DNA of 64,000 nt, from the NCBI RefSeq assembly GCF_004146235.1, contig NZ_SELO01000003.1, positions 248,001 through 312,000 of the forward strand. The letters run 5' to 3'. This DNA comes from Tropicimonas sp. IMCC6043. GTDB lineage: Bacteria > Pseudomonadota > Alphaproteobacteria > Rhodobacterales > Rhodobacteraceae. Position 1 is the stretch's first letter, and the number at the start of each line of letters is the position of its first letter. Below, piece by piece: positions 63,607-64,000 of this stretch. The position numbers and the translations under genes are program-made. A model generated the notes under the pieces. It worked only from the letters and a program-made list of their open reading frames with translations, did not search any database and was not told the origin of the DNA.

Positions 63607-64000
63607 ATGGCGGTGAGTGGAAAATTGGCGACGCTGGTGGCAGAGCTCGATTCCCGCATCGAAAGCGCGGTGCTGGTCTCCGGGCAACGTCTTGTCGAAG
63701 CCGATCTGACACAGGAATTCGGGATCAGCCGGGCCTTGCTGCGCGAAGCGTTTCGCCACCTGGCGGCGGAGGGAGCCATCGAACTCGTCCCGAACCGCGG
63801 CGCCGAGGTGCGACGTCTCACCAAATGCGAAGCGCTGGAACTCTTCGAGATCCGGACCGAACTCGAGGTTCTGGCAGCACGCAGAGCGGCGGGACGGATG
63901 AGACTACCTGGCGTCGCAGCTGCGTTCGAGGCGAGCGTGACGCCGCTCCTCGGCAAACCGCAATTGTCCGGTGCAATGGAATACATCTCCGAAAACGAGG
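63607..64000 (+). CDS. GntR-family regulator (FadR/FCD class), partial at the window end
   Basis: The visible 131 residues contain a GntR winged helix: SGQRLVEADLTQEFGISRALLREAFRHLAAEGAIELVPNRGAEVRRL and the start of an FCD effector domain (FEIRTELEVLAARRAAGRM). The rest lies beyond 64000. It is divergent from the citryl-CoA lyase-like/ligase/VOC/GST operon, with a palindromic site between them, and is its likely repressor. An ATG at 63590 is out of frame and stops early, so 63607 is the start. Confidence 0.88.
   Translation, partial: MAVSGKLATLVAELDSRIESAVLVSGQRLVEADLTQEFGISRALLREAFRHLAAEGAIELVPNRGAEVRRLTKCEALELFEIRTELEVLAARRAAGRMRLPGVAAAFEASVTPLLGKPQLSGAMEYISENE

Noticed and set aside
1-64000. 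tRNA, rRNA, CRISPR array, insertion sequence, prophage or integrase
   Set aside because: None were seen by eye; no transposase-like frame, no spaced repeats and no cloverleaf stretch were recognised. A dedicated RNA and IS search would be needed to exclude them fully.

Overview
The window is high-GC DNA (by eye about 60-65 %) from a chromosome-like region of an alphaproteobacterium, most likely Rhodobacterales. The reasons are three separate TRAP transporter sets, many LysR, GntR, Lrp and AraC/GlxA regulators, a DabA/DabB bicarbonate system, a PiuC-type hydroxylase, and dense four-base-overlap operons. I see no rRNA, tRNA, CRISPR, insertion sequence, phage gene or replication origin. The assignment to an order is an inference from gene content.

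Layout. (1) 0-5.7 kb: an HxlR regulator, then an overlapping operon of an NMT1/THI5-like ABC importer (binding protein, ATPase, one fused double permease) and a CaiB/BaiF CoA-transferase. (2) 5.7-8.3 kb, minus strand: an Fe2OG hydroxylase, a Tat-signal acidic protein broken by an in-frame amber codon, and HtpX. (3) 8.6-15.9 kb: an FMN glutamate-synthase-like protein, PoxB, a small flavin reductase, an SLC13/TrkA-C permease, a small unknown protein and a PRC-barrel-like protein behind a candidate EcfG (general stress) promoter. (4) 16-31 kb: a carbohydrate-acid catabolic region. A GlxA-type regulator, altered by a 34-bp tandem duplication, is divergent from a DapA-like lyase, an aldehyde dehydrogenase, a hydroxyacid dehydrogenase and an enolase-superfamily dehydratase. 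These converge on a minus-strand operon with a sugar ABC importer, a second aldehyde dehydrogenase and a cytoplasmic sialidase-like (BNR) protein; a second BNR gene lies upstream. (5) 31-36.9 kb: an N-truncated SDR, dabA, a frameshifted dabB and a divergent LysR regulator. (6) 37-40.6 kb: a leishmanolysin-type metalloprotease and three small membrane or secreted proteins. (7) 40.8-48.9 kb: two TRAP importers, one joined to an FAD enzyme and a divergent LysR regulator. (8) 49-59.8 kb: OsmC, an Lrp regulator divergent from a class V aminotransferase, then LysR and a six-gene TRAP/DapA/molybdopterin reductase/SDR run. (9) 60-64 kb: a minus-strand operon of a citryl-CoA lyase-like protein, an acyl-CoA ligase, a VOC protein and a GST, divergent from a GntR regulator that runs off the window.

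The common theme is import of organic acids or sugars (ABC and TRAP) with the catabolic enzymes placed beside each transporter and usually a local regulator. The enzymes of region 4 fit a dehydrate, cleave and oxidise route for acid sugars. Four genes carry visible lesions or altered ends: the amber-interrupted Tat protein, the frame-shifted GlxA regulator tail, the truncated SDR and the frameshifted dabB. Each could be real decay or an assembly error and should be checked against reads.
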